Source of the DNA: Klebsiella spallanzanii
Lineage (GTDB): Bacteria; Pseudomonadota; Gammaproteobacteria; Enterobacterales; Enterobacteriaceae
Length of the DNA: 64,000 nucleotides
Assembly: GCF_902158555.1 (NCBI RefSeq)
Contig: NZ_CABGGS010000001.1
Span: 248,001-312,000, forward strand
Reading direction: 5' to 3'
The translations under genes were made by a program, and so were the position numbers. Shown in pieces: positions 6,505 through 15,192 of this stretch (position 1 is the first letter of the stretch; each line of letters starts with the position of its first letter). Below the pieces are notes generated by a model that was given only the letters and a program-made list of their open reading frames with translations, ran no database searches and had not been told where the DNA came from.

Positions 6505-6615
6505 ATGAGCAGAAACGGCATTCGTACACTGGTAATTGTCTTGGCTATCTGCCTTGTTGCCTGGTCAGCGACGATTATCAAAATTATGCATGTTGCGGGG
6601 GTATTCAATGGCTAG
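6505..6615 (+). CDS. 36-residue single-pass membrane protein
   Basis: ATG at 6505 preceded by GGTAAGGAG. The product starts MSRNGIRTLVIVLAICLVAW and has one hydrophobic helix (about residues 8-31) after a positively charged N-terminus, giving an N-in orientation. It overlaps the start of the next gene by eight bases (stop TAG 6613-6615, next ATG 6608). Tiny hydrophobic proteins of this kind are frequent in early regions of lambdoid phages; role unknown. Confidence 0.6.
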   Translation: MSRNGIRTLVIVLAICLVAWSATIIKIMHVAGVFNG

Positions 6616-6901
6616 TTTACCAAAACACGATCCGCATATTCAGGCAGCACAAAGCAAACTTGCTATTGCTCACTGTATTGATGACAGAGACATGTGGGAT
6701 CAAGCCATGTCATCAATGAAGAATATTCATGAAAAGGCAAAGCACATAGAAGATCGGATGTTCTGTGGTCGTACAGATGCGCTTTCAGGATTAAACTTTC
6801 GAGATATTGTTTTGAATTATGACATGTACGGAGATTTAATTTCCGTCGATGCAGACTTGCTTACAGCCCAATATAAAATAAATACCGAAGTTTCATTTTA
6901 A
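6608..6901 (+). CDS. Small phage protein, function unknown
   Basis: A 97-residue protein beginning MASLPKHDPHIQAAQSKLAI, soluble and mostly helical, with no motif I can name. It starts inside the preceding 36-residue gene, consistent with coupled translation. AT-rich compared with the chromosome. Two Cys (in AHCIDD and RMFCGR) are not arranged as a zinc site. Confidence 0.6.
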   Translation: MASLPKHDPHIQAAQSKLAIAHCIDDRDMWDQAMSSMKNIHEKAKHIEDRMFCGRTDALSGLNFRDIVLNYDMYGDLISVDADLLTAQYKINTEVSF

Positions 6902-6966
6902 TTATTAATAGAACTAATTAATGCCTTGAATGGCAGGTATCCACACACCTTAACACAGGAATATAT

Positions 6967-7200
6967 ATGGAAACCGAAACACTCCATTGCTACAGCTGCG
7001 GCGACTCCTTTGCACGCGAAGAATTGCAATATCGCCCTTCAGGCAGAGGTGCTTATCGTAAAGTGGCATATTACTGTTCTATCTGTAACGAAAAGGAAAA
7101 AAAGAAAAACCAATTAAAGGCTACACAGTCGTTAGTTCGCAAGTCGTTACCATCAAGACCAGTAACTGCTCAACTAAGGCCTGCACTATGGAACAAATGA
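6967..7200 (+). CDS. Small phage zinc-finger protein
   Basis: A 77-residue protein starting METETLHCYSCGDSF. The pairs CYSC (residues 8-11) and CSIC (37-40) form a four-Cys zinc ribbon, followed by a Lys-rich tail (NEKEKKKNQLKA) suited to nucleic-acid contact. An AGGA ribosome site precedes the ATG. Overlaps the start of the next gene by 13 bases. Function unknown. Confidence 0.65.
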   Translation: METETLHCYSCGDSFAREELQYRPSGRGAYRKVAYYCSICNEKEKKKNQLKATQSLVRKSLPSRPVTAQLRPALWNK

Positions 7201-7415
7201 TATCGAACGCCGCTCGCACGCCGTTACACGTTAATCAAAAAGCATACGCGACCCTTAATTCATATCACTGCGGGCAAGTAAAGCCCTGCCGCATTAAATG
7301 TGGGAATTTAAGTTTAAAGGTCGGAAGAAAGTGGCGCTTATTGTCCCGCGATAACGGCAAGTGTTGGGAAGTCATGAGCCATGAAAAATATAACCAACGT
7401 AAAGACAGGAGATAA
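7188..7415 (+). CDS. Small basic phage protein, function unknown
   Basis: A 75-residue basic protein (MEQMISNAARTPLHVNQKAY...), with a C-terminal core GNLSLKVGRKWRLLSRDNGK then CWEVMSHEKY that reads like a small beta-rich domain. It overlaps the preceding zinc-finger gene and is followed five bases later by the next start, so it belongs to the same operon. No known family recognised. Confidence 0.55.
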   Translation: MEQMISNAARTPLHVNQKAYATLNSYHCGQVKPCRIKCGNLSLKVGRKWRLLSRDNGKCWEVMSHEKYNQRKDRR

Positions 7416-7420
7416 TTATT

Positions 7421-7645
7421 GTGAGAATAGAATTTGATGTTCATGGAGCAATAGCAACCGCCACCATCATCAGTACCGTATTCGAATTCCGCCGCCACAA
7501 TCGAGCTGCGGATACTGCCTTGTTTCTGGCTCCGAGTGTACGCCATAACAGCAGCGGATTCTTTATTTTGAAAACGGAGATATCCGGTAAAACATCTCAC
7601 GTGCTTCGTGCATATAAAGTACTTCAGTCGGAGGCTTTACGATGA
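7421..7645 (+). CDS. Small phage protein with GTG start
   Basis: A 74-residue protein (MRIEFDVHGAIATATIISTV...). The GTG at 7421 has an AGGAG ribosome site eight bases upstream. Its stop overlaps the ATG of the next gene (ATGA at 7642-7645). No motif or membrane helix is evident; the N-terminal half is beta-rich. Function unknown. Confidence 0.5.
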   Translation: MRIEFDVHGAIATATIISTVFEFRRHNRAADTALFLAPSVRHNSSGFFILKTEISGKTSHVLRAYKVLQSEALR

Positions 7646-8148
7646 GCTATACAACTGTCATACGCGTCTGGCCTGGCGAAAAGTCAGAGACTGCTGAAGA
7701 GTTTCGCAATGCATGGGGTAGCGGACCAGTAATCTGGAACGATATGGCAATCCGCTACCTTGGGGCTCTACCACATGCGTATTCGATGTGCATTGATAAG
7801 CTATGGCCTCTTGCTAACCGACAAGATATCCCCCTCCATCACCGCGCAGTTCTGGCGATGACATATGACAGGATGTACATCCTTAAAGAACATTATTCAC
7901 GCGCTGCGGAATGCATCCGGCTATATCTTGCTGATTTTCCGCCAAATGAAAACTTAGTTAATCATTGGCCTGCTATCGCTGAACTATTTGAGGGAAATCC
8001 TGACTGTCCGGCGATAGGGCTATGGCTCACCTCGGTCTGTGAGGACCCCTTTGCTGGCGAATGGAATGATGAAGCGGAAGAGTATATGGAGCCAGACTGG
8101 TCGAGATACTGGAGTTTGTTTGATCATCTTGATGGATCCAGCATTTGA
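7642..8148 (+). CDS. Acidic, Trp-rich phage protein, function unknown
   Basis: A 168-residue protein (MSYTTVIRVWPGEKSETAEE...). It is rich in Trp and Tyr, with helical middle (HRAVLAMTYDRMYILKEHYS, then RAAECIRLYL) and an acidic C-terminus (DEAEEYMEPDWSRYWSLF). Acidic aromatic phage proteins sometimes act as DNA mimics or inhibitors, but nothing here proves that. It is coupled to the gene before it by an ATGA overlap and followed by 61 bases before the excisionase. Confidence 0.6.
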   Translation: MSYTTVIRVWPGEKSETAEEFRNAWGSGPVIWNDMAIRYLGALPHAYSMCIDKLWPLANRQDIPLHHRAVLAMTYDRMYILKEHYSRAAECIRLYLADFPPNENLVNHWPAIAELFEGNPDCPAIGLWLTSVCEDPFAGEWNDEAEEYMEPDWSRYWSLFDHLDGSSI

Positions 8149-8209
8149 TTTCCAATAATCAAAATTAAACCGGGGAACTGATTATAGTTTCCCGGCCATG
8201 AGGTTATTT

Positions 8210-8425
8210 ATGGCCGATATTACTCAAGAAGATGAATGGGTGATGGAAAAGGGAATTGTAGCGAAGATGTATATGACTCCCCGGCAAATTAAATCTTACC
8301 GGGAGGGGAGATGGATCGAGGGCATTCATTATAAGAAGCACCCACCAGATCCAAAAGCTTCAGAAGGAAGGGTAACGCTTCTCTACAACTACACCAGGAT
8401 TAATAGGCTTGTCGGGGAAACATAA
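8210..8425 (+). CDS. xis: Excisionase (DUF1233-type)
   Basis: A 71-residue protein, MADITQEDEWVMEKGIVAKM..., which matches the DUF1233 excisionase N-terminus (ITLEPNEWVMEKGIVARTGL in relatives) and has the following pattern of a winged helix with basic wing (PRQIKSYREGRWIEGIHYKK). It directs excision together with the integrase by bending attachment-site DNA. The ATG at 8210 is chosen because GAGGT lies five bases upstream; an ATG four codons earlier is possible. Its stop overlaps the integrase start by one base. Confidence 0.8.
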   Translation: MADITQEDEWVMEKGIVAKMYMTPRQIKSYREGRWIEGIHYKKHPPDPKASEGRVTLLYNYTRINRLVGET

Positions 8426-9711
8426 TGAATATGCCTGCTGGCGTAGAGCTGCATGGGAAAGGAATAAGAATTAGCTTTCTATATCGCGGCATACGTTGCC
8501 GCGAAGTTTTGCGGGGCTGGACTGTATCAAATAGCAATATAAAAAAAGCTGGCAATCTCCGTGCTTTAATTATGAGTGAGATTCAGCAAGGTAAATTTGA
8601 CTATGCAGAGCACTTTCCTGAATCAAAGGCGCTTAAAAAATTCACCACAACACAAAAAATTAAAACCTTCGGTGAATTGTGCAAAGTTTATCTTAATGCC
8701 AAAAAGCTTGAGGTCTCAGCTGCGTCATACAGAGGCGCAGAATCACGTATAGCAACGCTTTGCGCTATTGTTGGAAGTAATACGCATATTGCGGATATTC
8801 AGCATACCGACCTGTTGAATTACAGGAACGCGCTATTAACTGGTAACACCTTTAGCGATCACGCGCCCTGGCTTAAAAGAAAAGGTCGCGCTGTATCCAC
8901 GGTCAACGGCCTGATGAACAATCTGACTGCGTTACTCAAACTGGCGAACCTGAGCGGCTTTATCGAGCATACCCCTCACGAAGGTATAAAGATGCTTAAA
9001 CGCTCCAGGAGAGACCCTGATCCGCTTCTCCAGAGCGAGTACGAGGGTTTTATAAAGGCGCTTTCTCATCGGTATGCTTTGCTCTGGACTACGGCTATCT
9101 TTACCGGCCTTCGGCATGGCGAGATTACAGCTTTAGCCTGGGAGGATGTAGATCTTGATAAAGGTGAGCTTCACGTCAGGCGTAACCAGACGAATGAGGG
9201 CCTGTTTGTACCACCTAAAACCGAAGCGGGTATCAGAACTGTAACCCTGCTTGAGCCTGCGCTGAAAGCTTTATGTGAGCAATTCAAGCTAACTGGCGCA
9301 TTAAGCAAAACAGAAATCACTTTTCATCACCGCGAACATGGGTTAACAGAGCAACAAAAACTGCGGTTCGTGTTTATCCCGCCCAAAAACTGGCGCGGGG
9401 AAACGAAGTATTACGGATCTCAGTCTCTGGGGTATAGTTGGGAGGCGGGATTAAAGAAGGCTGGAATAAGGAACAGACGCCCTTACCAGTCGCGCCACAC
9501 GTTCGCATGCTGGCTTTTAACTGCCGGTGCTAACCCGTCATTTATCGCCGGACAGATGGGTCACGAGAACGCGAAGATGGTTTATGAGATTTACTCGAAG
9601 TGGATCGGAGAGATGGACCGTAACCAGGTGGAAATGCTGAACAGTAGTTTTTCTGACGTTGTGTCCCAAGGGTGCCCCAAACGCAAGGTAGTGGGTATAA
9701 AAAGCGTTTAA
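8425..9711 (+). CDS. int: Tyrosine-recombinase prophage integrase
   Basis: A 428-residue site-specific recombinase. The N-terminal 75 residues are an arm-type DNA-binding unit, residues about 80-180 the core-binding SAM-like domain, and 195-395 the catalytic domain. Catalytic residues visible are R230 (TGLRHGE), K265 (PPKTEAG), the YQSRH box with R357 (Tyr replacing the usual His, as in many relatives of this subfamily), H380 (QMGHE) and the nucleophile Y390 (YEIYSKW). It forms an operon with xis. Its end lies 98 bases before gstB, so the attachment site is expected there. Confidence 0.95.
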   Translation: MNMPAGVELHGKGIRISFLYRGIRCREVLRGWTVSNSNIKKAGNLRALIMSEIQQGKFDYAEHFPESKALKKFTTTQKIKTFGELCKVYLNAKKLEVSAASYRGAESRIATLCAIVGSNTHIADIQHTDLLNYRNALLTGNTFSDHAPWLKRKGRAVSTVNGLMNNLTALLKLANLSGFIEHTPHEGIKMLKRSRRDPDPLLQSEYEGFIKALSHRYALLWTTAIFTGLRHGEITALAWEDVDLDKGELHVRRNQTNEGLFVPPKTEAGIRTVTLLEPALKALCEQFKLTGALSKTEITFHHREHGLTEQQKLRFVFIPPKNWRGETKYYGSQSLGYSWEAGLKKAGIRNRRPYQSRHTFACWLLTAGANPSFIAGQMGHENAKMVYEIYSKWIGEMDRNQVEMLNSSFSDVVSQGCPKRKVVGIKSV

Positions 9712-9809
9712 TTTCAGCAGAATAAAATCACTTGCCGGAATATTAACTTTATTCCAACATGAATGCTCACTACGCTGCAATGGCGGCTAAATAAAAAGCA
9801 GGAGCGGAT
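9712..9809. other. Probable attachment-site (prophage/chromosome junction) region
   Basis: Between the integrase stop and the gstB ATG. The gstB ribosome site AGGAG is at 9801-9805. The core repeat cannot be identified because the other prophage end is outside the window. No tRNA gene or fragment was seen here, so integration seems to be in the intergenic space upstream of gstB. Confidence 0.4.
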
Positions 9810-10436
9810 ATGATTACGCTGTGGGGCAGAAACAACTCGACCAATGTGAAAAAAGTGCGCTGGGTACTGGAAGAACTCGACCTTCCGTATCAACAAATTC
9901 TGGCGGGACTTGAGTTTGGTCTGAATCACGACCCCGAATATCTGGCCATGAATCCCAACGGTCTGGTGCCGCTGTTAAAAGATGCATCCACCAACATCGT
10001 GCTTTGGGAATCGAATACTATTATTCGCTATCTGGCAGCGCAATATGGCCAGAACCGTCTGTGGGTAGAGTCACCGGCACTGCGCGCCGAGGGCGAAAAA
10101 TGGATGGACTGGTCCAACGGTTCGCTCTCTCCCGCTCATCGGCCGATTCTAATGGGGCTGGTCAGGACGCCACCAGAAAAACGCGATCCTGCGGCGATTG
10201 AAGCCGGTATCGCCGCCTGCGAGGCGTTGTTTGCCATTCTTGATGACGAACTGGCTCGGCATCCGTGGCTCTCGGGCGATACCTTTGGCCTTGGCGACAT
10301 TGCCGTCGCGCCGTTCGTTTATAACCTGCTGGAAACCGTAAAAACCTGGCAATCGCGCCCGCATCTTCAGCGCTGGTACCAGCAGATTAGCGAGCGTCAG
10401 GCCTGGCGTAATGTGGTGATGATCCCGGTCACCTGA
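9810..10436 (+). CDS. gstB: Glutathione S-transferase GstB
   Basis: A 208-residue cytosolic GST. The N-terminal thioredoxin-like domain (residues 1-80) has the glutathione-binding features [19 protein letters not shown] (the cis-Pro region) and [10 protein letters not shown]; the C-terminal helical domain (about 90-205) includes [17 protein letters not shown]. coli GstB conjugates glutathione to substrates such as bromoacetate. It is the first chromosomal gene after the prophage, which inserted just upstream and may have replaced its promoter. Convergent with yliI, one base apart. Confidence 0.92.
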   Translation: MITLWGRNNSTNVKKVRWVLEELDLPYQQILAGLEFGLNHDPEYLAMNPNGLVPLLKDASTNIVLWESNTIIRYLAAQYGQNRLWVESPALRAEGEKWMDWSNGSLSPAHRPILMGLVRTPPEKRDPAAIEAGIAACEALFAILDDELARHPWLSGDTFGLGDIAVAPFVYNLLETVKTWQSRPHLQRWYQQISERQAWRNVVMIPVT

Positions 10437-10437
10437 T

Positions 10438-11550
10438 TTAGCCGGCTGGACTTACCCTCAGCAGCTCGCCGTTGGATTCGTCGGTTAACACATACAGATA
10501 ACCGTCGGGTCCAGGGCGCACATCACGGATTCGTTTACCGCGATCGCTCAGAATTCGCTCCTGTTCCGTGACTTTATCGCCATCGACCTTCAGCACAATT
10601 AGCGACTCATCCTTCAACGCACCGATAAACAGCCGTTGCTGCCACTGCGGGAAAGTCGCCGCATCATAAAAAGCCATCCCGCTCACTGCCGGAGATTTTT
10701 CCCAGACAAACAGCGGCGCTTCGGTTCCCGCCGCCGTCTTACCTTTAGCCTCCGGAATCGGCAGGCCGCTATAATTAATACCGTGCGTCGCCAGCGGCCA
10801 GCCGTAGTTCTTACCTTTTTGCGGAATATTAATCTCATCGCCGCCGCGTGGGCCATGTTCGTTCAACCACAGCGTATCGCTCCACGGATTCATCGCCATC
10901 CCCTGCGGATTGCGAATACCGTAAGACCAGATTTCTGGCCTGACGCCCGGCTTGCCGACGAAAGGATTATCAGCGGGGATTTTACCGTCAGCCGTCAGAC
11001 GCACCACTTTCCCCTGTAGCTTATCCAGATCCTGGGCAGTCGAACGCTGGTTATTTTCCCCAAGTCCGATAAACAGATACCCGTGGCCGTCAAACACCAT
11101 CCGTCCGCCAAAATGGTTGCCAGTTGATAGCTTCGGCAGTTGGCGGAAAACCACCTGGAAGTTTTCCAGCCGCTGGAGGTCCTCGCTCAGTCGGCCATAG
11201 CCCACAGCAGTCCCGGCTTTACCGTCATTGCCGCCTTCGGCGTAGCTTAGCCAGACCCGGCGCGACTGGGTGAAATCCGGCGCCAGTACCACATCCAACA
11301 AACCGCCCTGCCCGCTGGCCCATACCTGCGGTACGCCGGACAGCGCAGGCGAGAGACCTTCGCCCTTCTGCCAAAGCTTGAGTTCGCCACCGCGCAGAGT
11401 AATCAGTATTCCTTTGTCGTCAGGAAGAAAGGCCAGCGCCCACGGGTGTTCAAGCTGGTCCTGCAACACCTCTACGCGCTCCTGGGCGGCAAAGGTTGCC
11501 ATGGGTAACAACAACGCGGTAAGGGCTATCAGGGTAACGGTCTGGCGCAT
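10438..11550 (-). CDS. yliI: PQQ-dependent soluble aldose sugar dehydrogenase YliI
   Basis: A 370-residue periplasmic protein with a signal peptide (MRQTVTLIALTALLLPMATF then AAQ). The six-bladed propeller of the soluble glucose dehydrogenase/GDSH family is visible from LEHPWALAFLPDD, GGLLDVVLAPDF, NHFGGRMVFDGHGYLFIGLG, RNPQGMAMNP, NEHGPRGGDEIN and GPDGYLYVLTDE. It oxidises aldoses using PQQ, which in most enterobacteria must be taken up, though Klebsiella makes its own. It reads toward gstB and is separate from bssR. Confidence 0.93.
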   Translation of the reverse strand: MRQTVTLIALTALLLPMATFAAQERVEVLQDQLEHPWALAFLPDDKGILITLRGGELKLWQKGEGLSPALSGVPQVWASGQGGLLDVVLAPDFTQSRRVWLSYAEGGNDGKAGTAVGYGRLSEDLQRLENFQVVFRQLPKLSTGNHFGGRMVFDGHGYLFIGLGENNQRSTAQDLDKLQGKVVRLTADGKIPADNPFVGKPGVRPEIWSYGIRNPQGMAMNPWSDTLWLNEHGPRGGDEINIPQKGKNYGWPLATHGINYSGLPIPEAKGKTAAGTEAPLFVWEKSPAVSGMAFYDAATFPQWQQRLFIGALKDESLIVLKVDGDKVTEQERILSDRGKRIRDVRPGPDGYLYVLTDESNGELLRVSPAG

Positions 11551-11630
11551 GGCATACTCCTTTTGTCAGCAATGGGATAAGGGTAGCCAGCAGGGGGAAA
11601 CGGGAAGGGATTTTTACATAACATTAAATA

Positions 11631-11648
11631 GGGGGAGCAAGCTCCCCC
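11631..11648 (-). terminator. Hairpin after bssR
   Basis: Perfect GGGGGAGC (11631-11638), two-base loop, GCTCCCCC (11641-11648), six bases past the bssR stop in its direction of transcription, followed by an AT-rich stretch ending in a run of Ts on the minus strand. Confidence 0.7.
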
Positions 11649-11653
11649 CAATC

Positions 11654-12037
11654 TCAGGCATGGGTCATTGGCGCTGATTTATTCAGTTTATGAATATTTA
11701 GCGTCAATACCGCCAGACAGCTTTCCAGCTTATCTACGTTGACAGCAATGTAGGACGGGCAATCATGATGTCCGCTCATCAGGCACACCGCCGCAGAAGC
11801 GACGGCCTCGCCCGCAAGCCGCAGAGCTTCCTTTTCCTCCGGCGCAACGGCGTGCTGCAAGCGCGGCGCGTGTTCACGCATTTCATGACACAGTTCAAAC
11901 AAGTTATCACGCAGATGGTCGTTTTCGCTGACTGACATATAGCCTTTTGCTTTACGCAGCTGTAAATAAGCATCGAGGTCAATGTTGGCATTAACCAGCT
12001 TATTCATCAGGTTACGATATAGTCTGTCAACGCTCAT
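11654..12037 (-). CDS. bssR: Biofilm formation regulatory protein BssR
   Basis: A 127-residue cytosolic protein. The cores QLRKAKGYMSVSENDHLRDN and AVCLMSGHHDCPSYI match E. coli BssR (YliH), which influences biofilm formation, indole/AI-2 uptake and stress responses. The ATG at 12037, behind a strong AGGAGG ribosome site, aligns with the E. coli start; an upstream in-frame ATG would add ten residues without support. The N-terminal and central halves diverge from E. coli, normal for this gene. Monocistronic, with a terminator hairpin behind it. Confidence 0.9.
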   Translation of the reverse strand: MSVDRLYRNLMNKLVNANIDLDAYLQLRKAKGYMSVSENDHLRDNLFELCHEMREHAPRLQHAVAPEEKEALRLAGEAVASAAVCLMSGHHDCPSYIAVNVDKLESCLAVLTLNIHKLNKSAPMTHA

Positions 12038-12423
12038 CTCAGGTCCTCCTCTGTCGTCCTTTACCATAATTATAATATGGTCATTTTTCGTACAAAACGA
12101 TGAGAGAGATCAATAAACACCAGTTCATTAACATCATTTACAATGTTACAACGATGAGTAAAATCCTTCCCTGCGCTCAGACAGCCTCCAAAGCAAAAAA
12201 CACAAAAAATGTTATACGCTCTCACAAAAATGAGGCTTTCAATTTGGCAATGAACAATCATTTATTGCTGTAATGATCACAAAATAGCGCAATGCTCATT
12301 GCCTGAAAATCCTGCCGGGTGTCATATCATCCAAATAAATGTATTACGTATAACATTTAATAAGAACAGCAAACGGCTCGATCCTGTTTGCAACCTTTAT
12401 CTCTATCGCTTGAAGGAACAGAA
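12038..12423. other. Intergenic region between divergent bssR and permease genes
   Basis: No gene was found. It is AT-rich and must carry both promoters. AATGTTATAC at 12208-12217 recurs inverted as GTATAACATT at 12348-12357, the latter 67 bases before the permease start; this pair could be an operator but no regulator is nearby. An AAGGA ribosome site precedes the permease ATG. Confidence 0.45.
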
Positions 12424-13668
12424 ATGATTACGCCCGGCAAAAGAAACTATATCTTGTTGAGTCTTTTCGATTTCCTCTATCTGTTCGCCTGGTCATCAAC
12501 CATGGCGTTTTTTGTTATCTGGACCACTCAACACCTCGGGATTAGTGCGACCAAAACCGGCCTGCTCTATTCGGTCAACGCCTTTATCGCTTTGCTGATG
12601 CAGCCCTTCTTCGGTTTTATTTCCGACAAATTCGGCCTGAAAAAGCGACTGATTTGGATCCTGGTCGCCATGCTGCTGCCGGTTGGCCCGTTCTTTATCT
12701 ACTTATATGCACCGTTGTTGGTTCATAGCTTCTGGCTGGGCGCACTGCTTGGCGGGGTATACCTGGGGATTATTTTCAACTCCGGCTGCGGGGTGATTGA
12801 TTCGTATATCGATAAAATCTCGCGTCGCTATCAGTTCGAATATGGTCGGGTGCGGATGTGGGGATCGTTAGGCTGGGCGGCTGCGGCATGGATCGTCGGC
12901 AAATATATCGACAGCAATCCAAACCTCGCTTTCTGGCTGGCCAGCTTCGCCATTGTTATCGCGGCAATCTGTTTTATGCTGACTAAGGTCGAATTGACCG
13001 AAGCGGAAATGCAAAAAACCAGCGCGCTGAAAGTTTCGCATGCCCTGGAGCTGGCGAAAAACGGTCAGTTCTGGATGCTGCTGGTGTTTACCCTTTTCGT
13101 CACGCAAATCTACGACACCTATGACCAGCAGTTCGCTCAATACTTTTCTCTGCAGTTCCCGACGCCGGAAGAAGGCAACCGTTGGTACGGGATTCTGGCT
13201 TCCATTCAGGTGTGCGGCGAAACGCTGTTTTTATGCCTGATGCCGTGGTTTGTTAACCGTACTGGCGCGAAGTGGGCGTTGATCATTGCCGGGCTGATTA
13301 TGTCAGTGCGTATCGTCGGCTCTGCTATCCCGCTTGGTCCGGTGTGGATCGGCGCGGTAAAAATGATGCATGCGCTGGAAAAACCGCTGATTCTGGTTTC
13401 GGTATTTAAATTTATCGCCGCCAACTTCGACAACAAACTGTCATCAACGGTCTACCTGCTGGTACTGTTTGTCGCCTCCATCGCTACCGCCATTTACTCA
13501 CCATTAGCGGGGTATTTGTACGACACCATCGGCTTCGCGCATACATATTATATTCTGGGCGGTATCGCCGGACTGTTTACTCTGATCTCGATATTCACGC
13601 TTCGTGATAATCGAGAGCCGACTGCACCAGGCGCTGCGCCGGGTACAGGCGCGACGCAAACGCTGTAA
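12424..13668 (+). CDS. LacY-type oligosaccharide:H+ symporter (MFS, OHS family)
   Basis: A 414-residue, 12-helix major facilitator. The N-terminus (KRNYILLSLFDFLYLFAWSS) and the loop motif YGRVRMWGSLGWA are signatures of the LacY/RafB/CscB/MelY group; GFISDKFGLKKRL is the MFS A-motif loop between helices 2 and 3. It should import a di- or trisaccharide or galactoside with a proton. No glycosidase or regulator is adjacent, so the substrate cannot be inferred from context. The gene is not in this place in E. coli K-12. The C-terminal tail is Ala/Gly/Thr/Pro-rich and probably disordered. Monocistronic with its own terminator. Confidence 0.85.
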   Translation: MITPGKRNYILLSLFDFLYLFAWSSTMAFFVIWTTQHLGISATKTGLLYSVNAFIALLMQPFFGFISDKFGLKKRLIWILVAMLLPVGPFFIYLYAPLLVHSFWLGALLGGVYLGIIFNSGCGVIDSYIDKISRRYQFEYGRVRMWGSLGWAAAAWIVGKYIDSNPNLAFWLASFAIVIAAICFMLTKVELTEAEMQKTSALKVSHALELAKNGQFWMLLVFTLFVTQIYDTYDQQFAQYFSLQFPTPEEGNRWYGILASIQVCGETLFLCLMPWFVNRTGAKWALIIAGLIMSVRIVGSAIPLGPVWIGAVKMMHALEKPLILVSVFKFIAANFDNKLSSTVYLLVLFVASIATAIYSPLAGYLYDTIGFAHTYYILGGIAGLFTLISIFTLRDNREPTAPGAAPGTGATQTL

Positions 13669-13677
13669 TTCCTCAAC

Positions 13678-13698
13678 GCCCAGGATACACTCCTGGGC
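13678..13698 (+). terminator. Terminator after the LacY-type permease gene
   Basis: GCCCAGGA (13678-13685), 5-base loop, TCCTGGGC (13691-13698) followed by TTTTT. Confidence 0.85.
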
Positions 13699-13795
13699 TT
13701 TTTCATCATTAAGCATGTCGTTGCTATACTATTTTACGCAAAGACCTGTAAAATCCCTGCCCTGACCATTCCAATAATTGAACACTTTTTAAGCT

Positions 13796-15121
13796 ATGAG
13801 CAATGTCACCCATCAGCCGAAAATCGGCTTTGTCTCTCTGGGCTGCCCGAAAAATCTCGTGGACTCAGAACGTATCCTGACTGAACTGCGCACCGAAGGT
13901 TACGACGTGGTTCCTTCCTACGATAACGCCGATATGGTTATCGTTAATACCTGCGGCTTTATCGATAGCGCCGTGCAGGAGTCGCTGGAAGCGATTGGCG
14001 AAGCGTTAAAAGAAAACGGCAAAGTGATTGTCACCGGCTGCCTGGGCGCGAAAGAAGATCAAATCCGCGAAGTCCATCCAAAAGTGCTGGAAATCACCGG
14101 TCCACACAGCTACGAGCAGGTGCTGGAACACGTCCACCACTACGCGCCGAAGCCTAAGCACAATCCGTTCCTGAGCCTGGTGCCGGAACAGGGCGTTAAG
14201 CTAACGCCGCGTCATTACGCCTACTTAAAAATTTCAGAAGGCTGCAACCATCGCTGCACCTTTTGCATTATCCCGTCGATGCGCGGCGACCTTGTCAGTC
14301 GTCCGATTGGTGAAGTGCTGGCGGAAGCCAAACGCCTGGCCGATGCCGGGGTCAAAGAGCTGCTGGTGATTTCTCAGGACACTTCCGCCTACGGCGTTGA
14401 TGTCAAGCATCGCAGCGGCTTCCATAACGGTATGCCGGTGAAAACCAGCATGGTAAGCCTGTGCGAAGAGCTGGCCAAGCTGGGGATTTGGGTTCGGCTG
14501 CACTACGTGTACCCGTATCCACACGTTGATGATGTCATCCCGCTGATGGCGGAAGGCAAGATTTTGCCGTATCTGGATATCCCGCTGCAGCACGCCAGCC
14601 CGCGTATTCTCAAAATGATGAAACGCCCTGGCTCCGCTGACCGTCAGCTGGCGCGCATCAAACAGTGGCGCGAAGTCTGCCCTGAGCTGACCCTACGCTC
14701 GACCTTTATCGTCGGCTTCCCGGGCGAAACGGAAGAAGATTTCCAGATGCTGCTCGACTTCCTGAAAGAGGCTCGTCTGGATCGCGTCGGCTGCTTCAAA
14801 TACAGCCCGGTGGAAGGCGCGACCGCCAACGAACTCGCAGACCAGGTGCCGGAAGAAGTAAAAGAAGAGCGCTGGAACCGCTTTATGCAGCTACAGCAGC
14901 AGATCTCTGCTGAGCGTCTGCAGGAGAAAGTGGGCCGCGAAATCATGGTTCTGATCGATGAAGTTGATGAAGAAGGCGCGATTGGCCGCAGCATGGCGGA
15001 TGCACCGGAGATCGACGGCGCGGTCTACCTGAACGGCGAAAGCAAAGTTAAACCAGGTGACGTTGTGCGGGTGAAGGTCGAACATGCCGACGAATACGAC
15101 CTGTGGGGCAGCCGGGTTTAA
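13796..15121 (+). CDS. rimO: Ribosomal protein S12 methylthiotransferase RimO
   Basis: A 441-residue radical-SAM methylthiotransferase that converts Asp88 (E. coli S12 numbering 88/89) to its beta-methylthio form. The N-terminal UPF0004 domain holds three cluster cysteines (SLGCPKN, NTCGF, TGCLG); the radical-SAM motif GCNHRCTFC has C150, C154 and C157; the C-terminal TRAM domain covers about residues 375-441. Length and spacing match E. coli RimO. Monocistronic, followed by a REP element before the convergent gsi operon. Confidence 0.97.
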   Translation: MSNVTHQPKIGFVSLGCPKNLVDSERILTELRTEGYDVVPSYDNADMVIVNTCGFIDSAVQESLEAIGEALKENGKVIVTGCLGAKEDQIREVHPKVLEITGPHSYEQVLEHVHHYAPKPKHNPFLSLVPEQGVKLTPRHYAYLKISEGCNHRCTFCIIPSMRGDLVSRPIGEVLAEAKRLADAGVKELLVISQDTSAYGVDVKHRSGFHNGMPVKTSMVSLCEELAKLGIWVRLHYVYPYPHVDDVIPLMAEGKILPYLDIPLQHASPRILKMMKRPGSADRQLARIKQWREVCPELTLRSTFIVGFPGETEEDFQMLLDFLKEARLDRVGCFKYSPVEGATANELADQVPEEVKEERWNRFMQLQQQISAERLQEKVGREIMVLIDEVDEEGAIGRSMADAPEIDGAVYLNGESKVKPGDVVRVKVEHADEYDLWGSRV

Positions 15122-15140
15122 TTCCTTCCTCTGAACGTGT

Positions 15141-15173
15141 CCCGGATTGCGGCGCTAACGCGCCTTATCCGGG
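15141..15173. repeat. REP (palindromic) element
   Basis: CCCGGAT...ATCCGGG arms (15141-15147, 15167-15173) around GGCGCTAACGCGCC, the typical enterobacterial REP fold. Sits between the convergent rimO and gsiD 3' ends. Confidence 0.8.
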
Positions 15174-15192
15174 CGACAAAACCCTCGAACGC

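Larger units (their letters stand above)
1..9711. mobile_element. Integrase end of a lambdoid prophage (left part outside window)
   Basis: The segment carries a tyrosine integrase, an excisionase, a repressor with divergent Cro/YdaS-like gene, a YdaT-like protein, an O-like replication gene with iterons and many small overlapping genes, all typical of lambdoid prophages. The conserved chromosome resumes with gstB directly after the integrase, so the right boundary is between 9711 and 9810. The left boundary, lysis and structural genes are not in the window, so completeness cannot be judged. Base composition is visibly more AT-rich than the chromosome, especially at 4146-5130 and 6600-7200. 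Confidence 0.95.
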
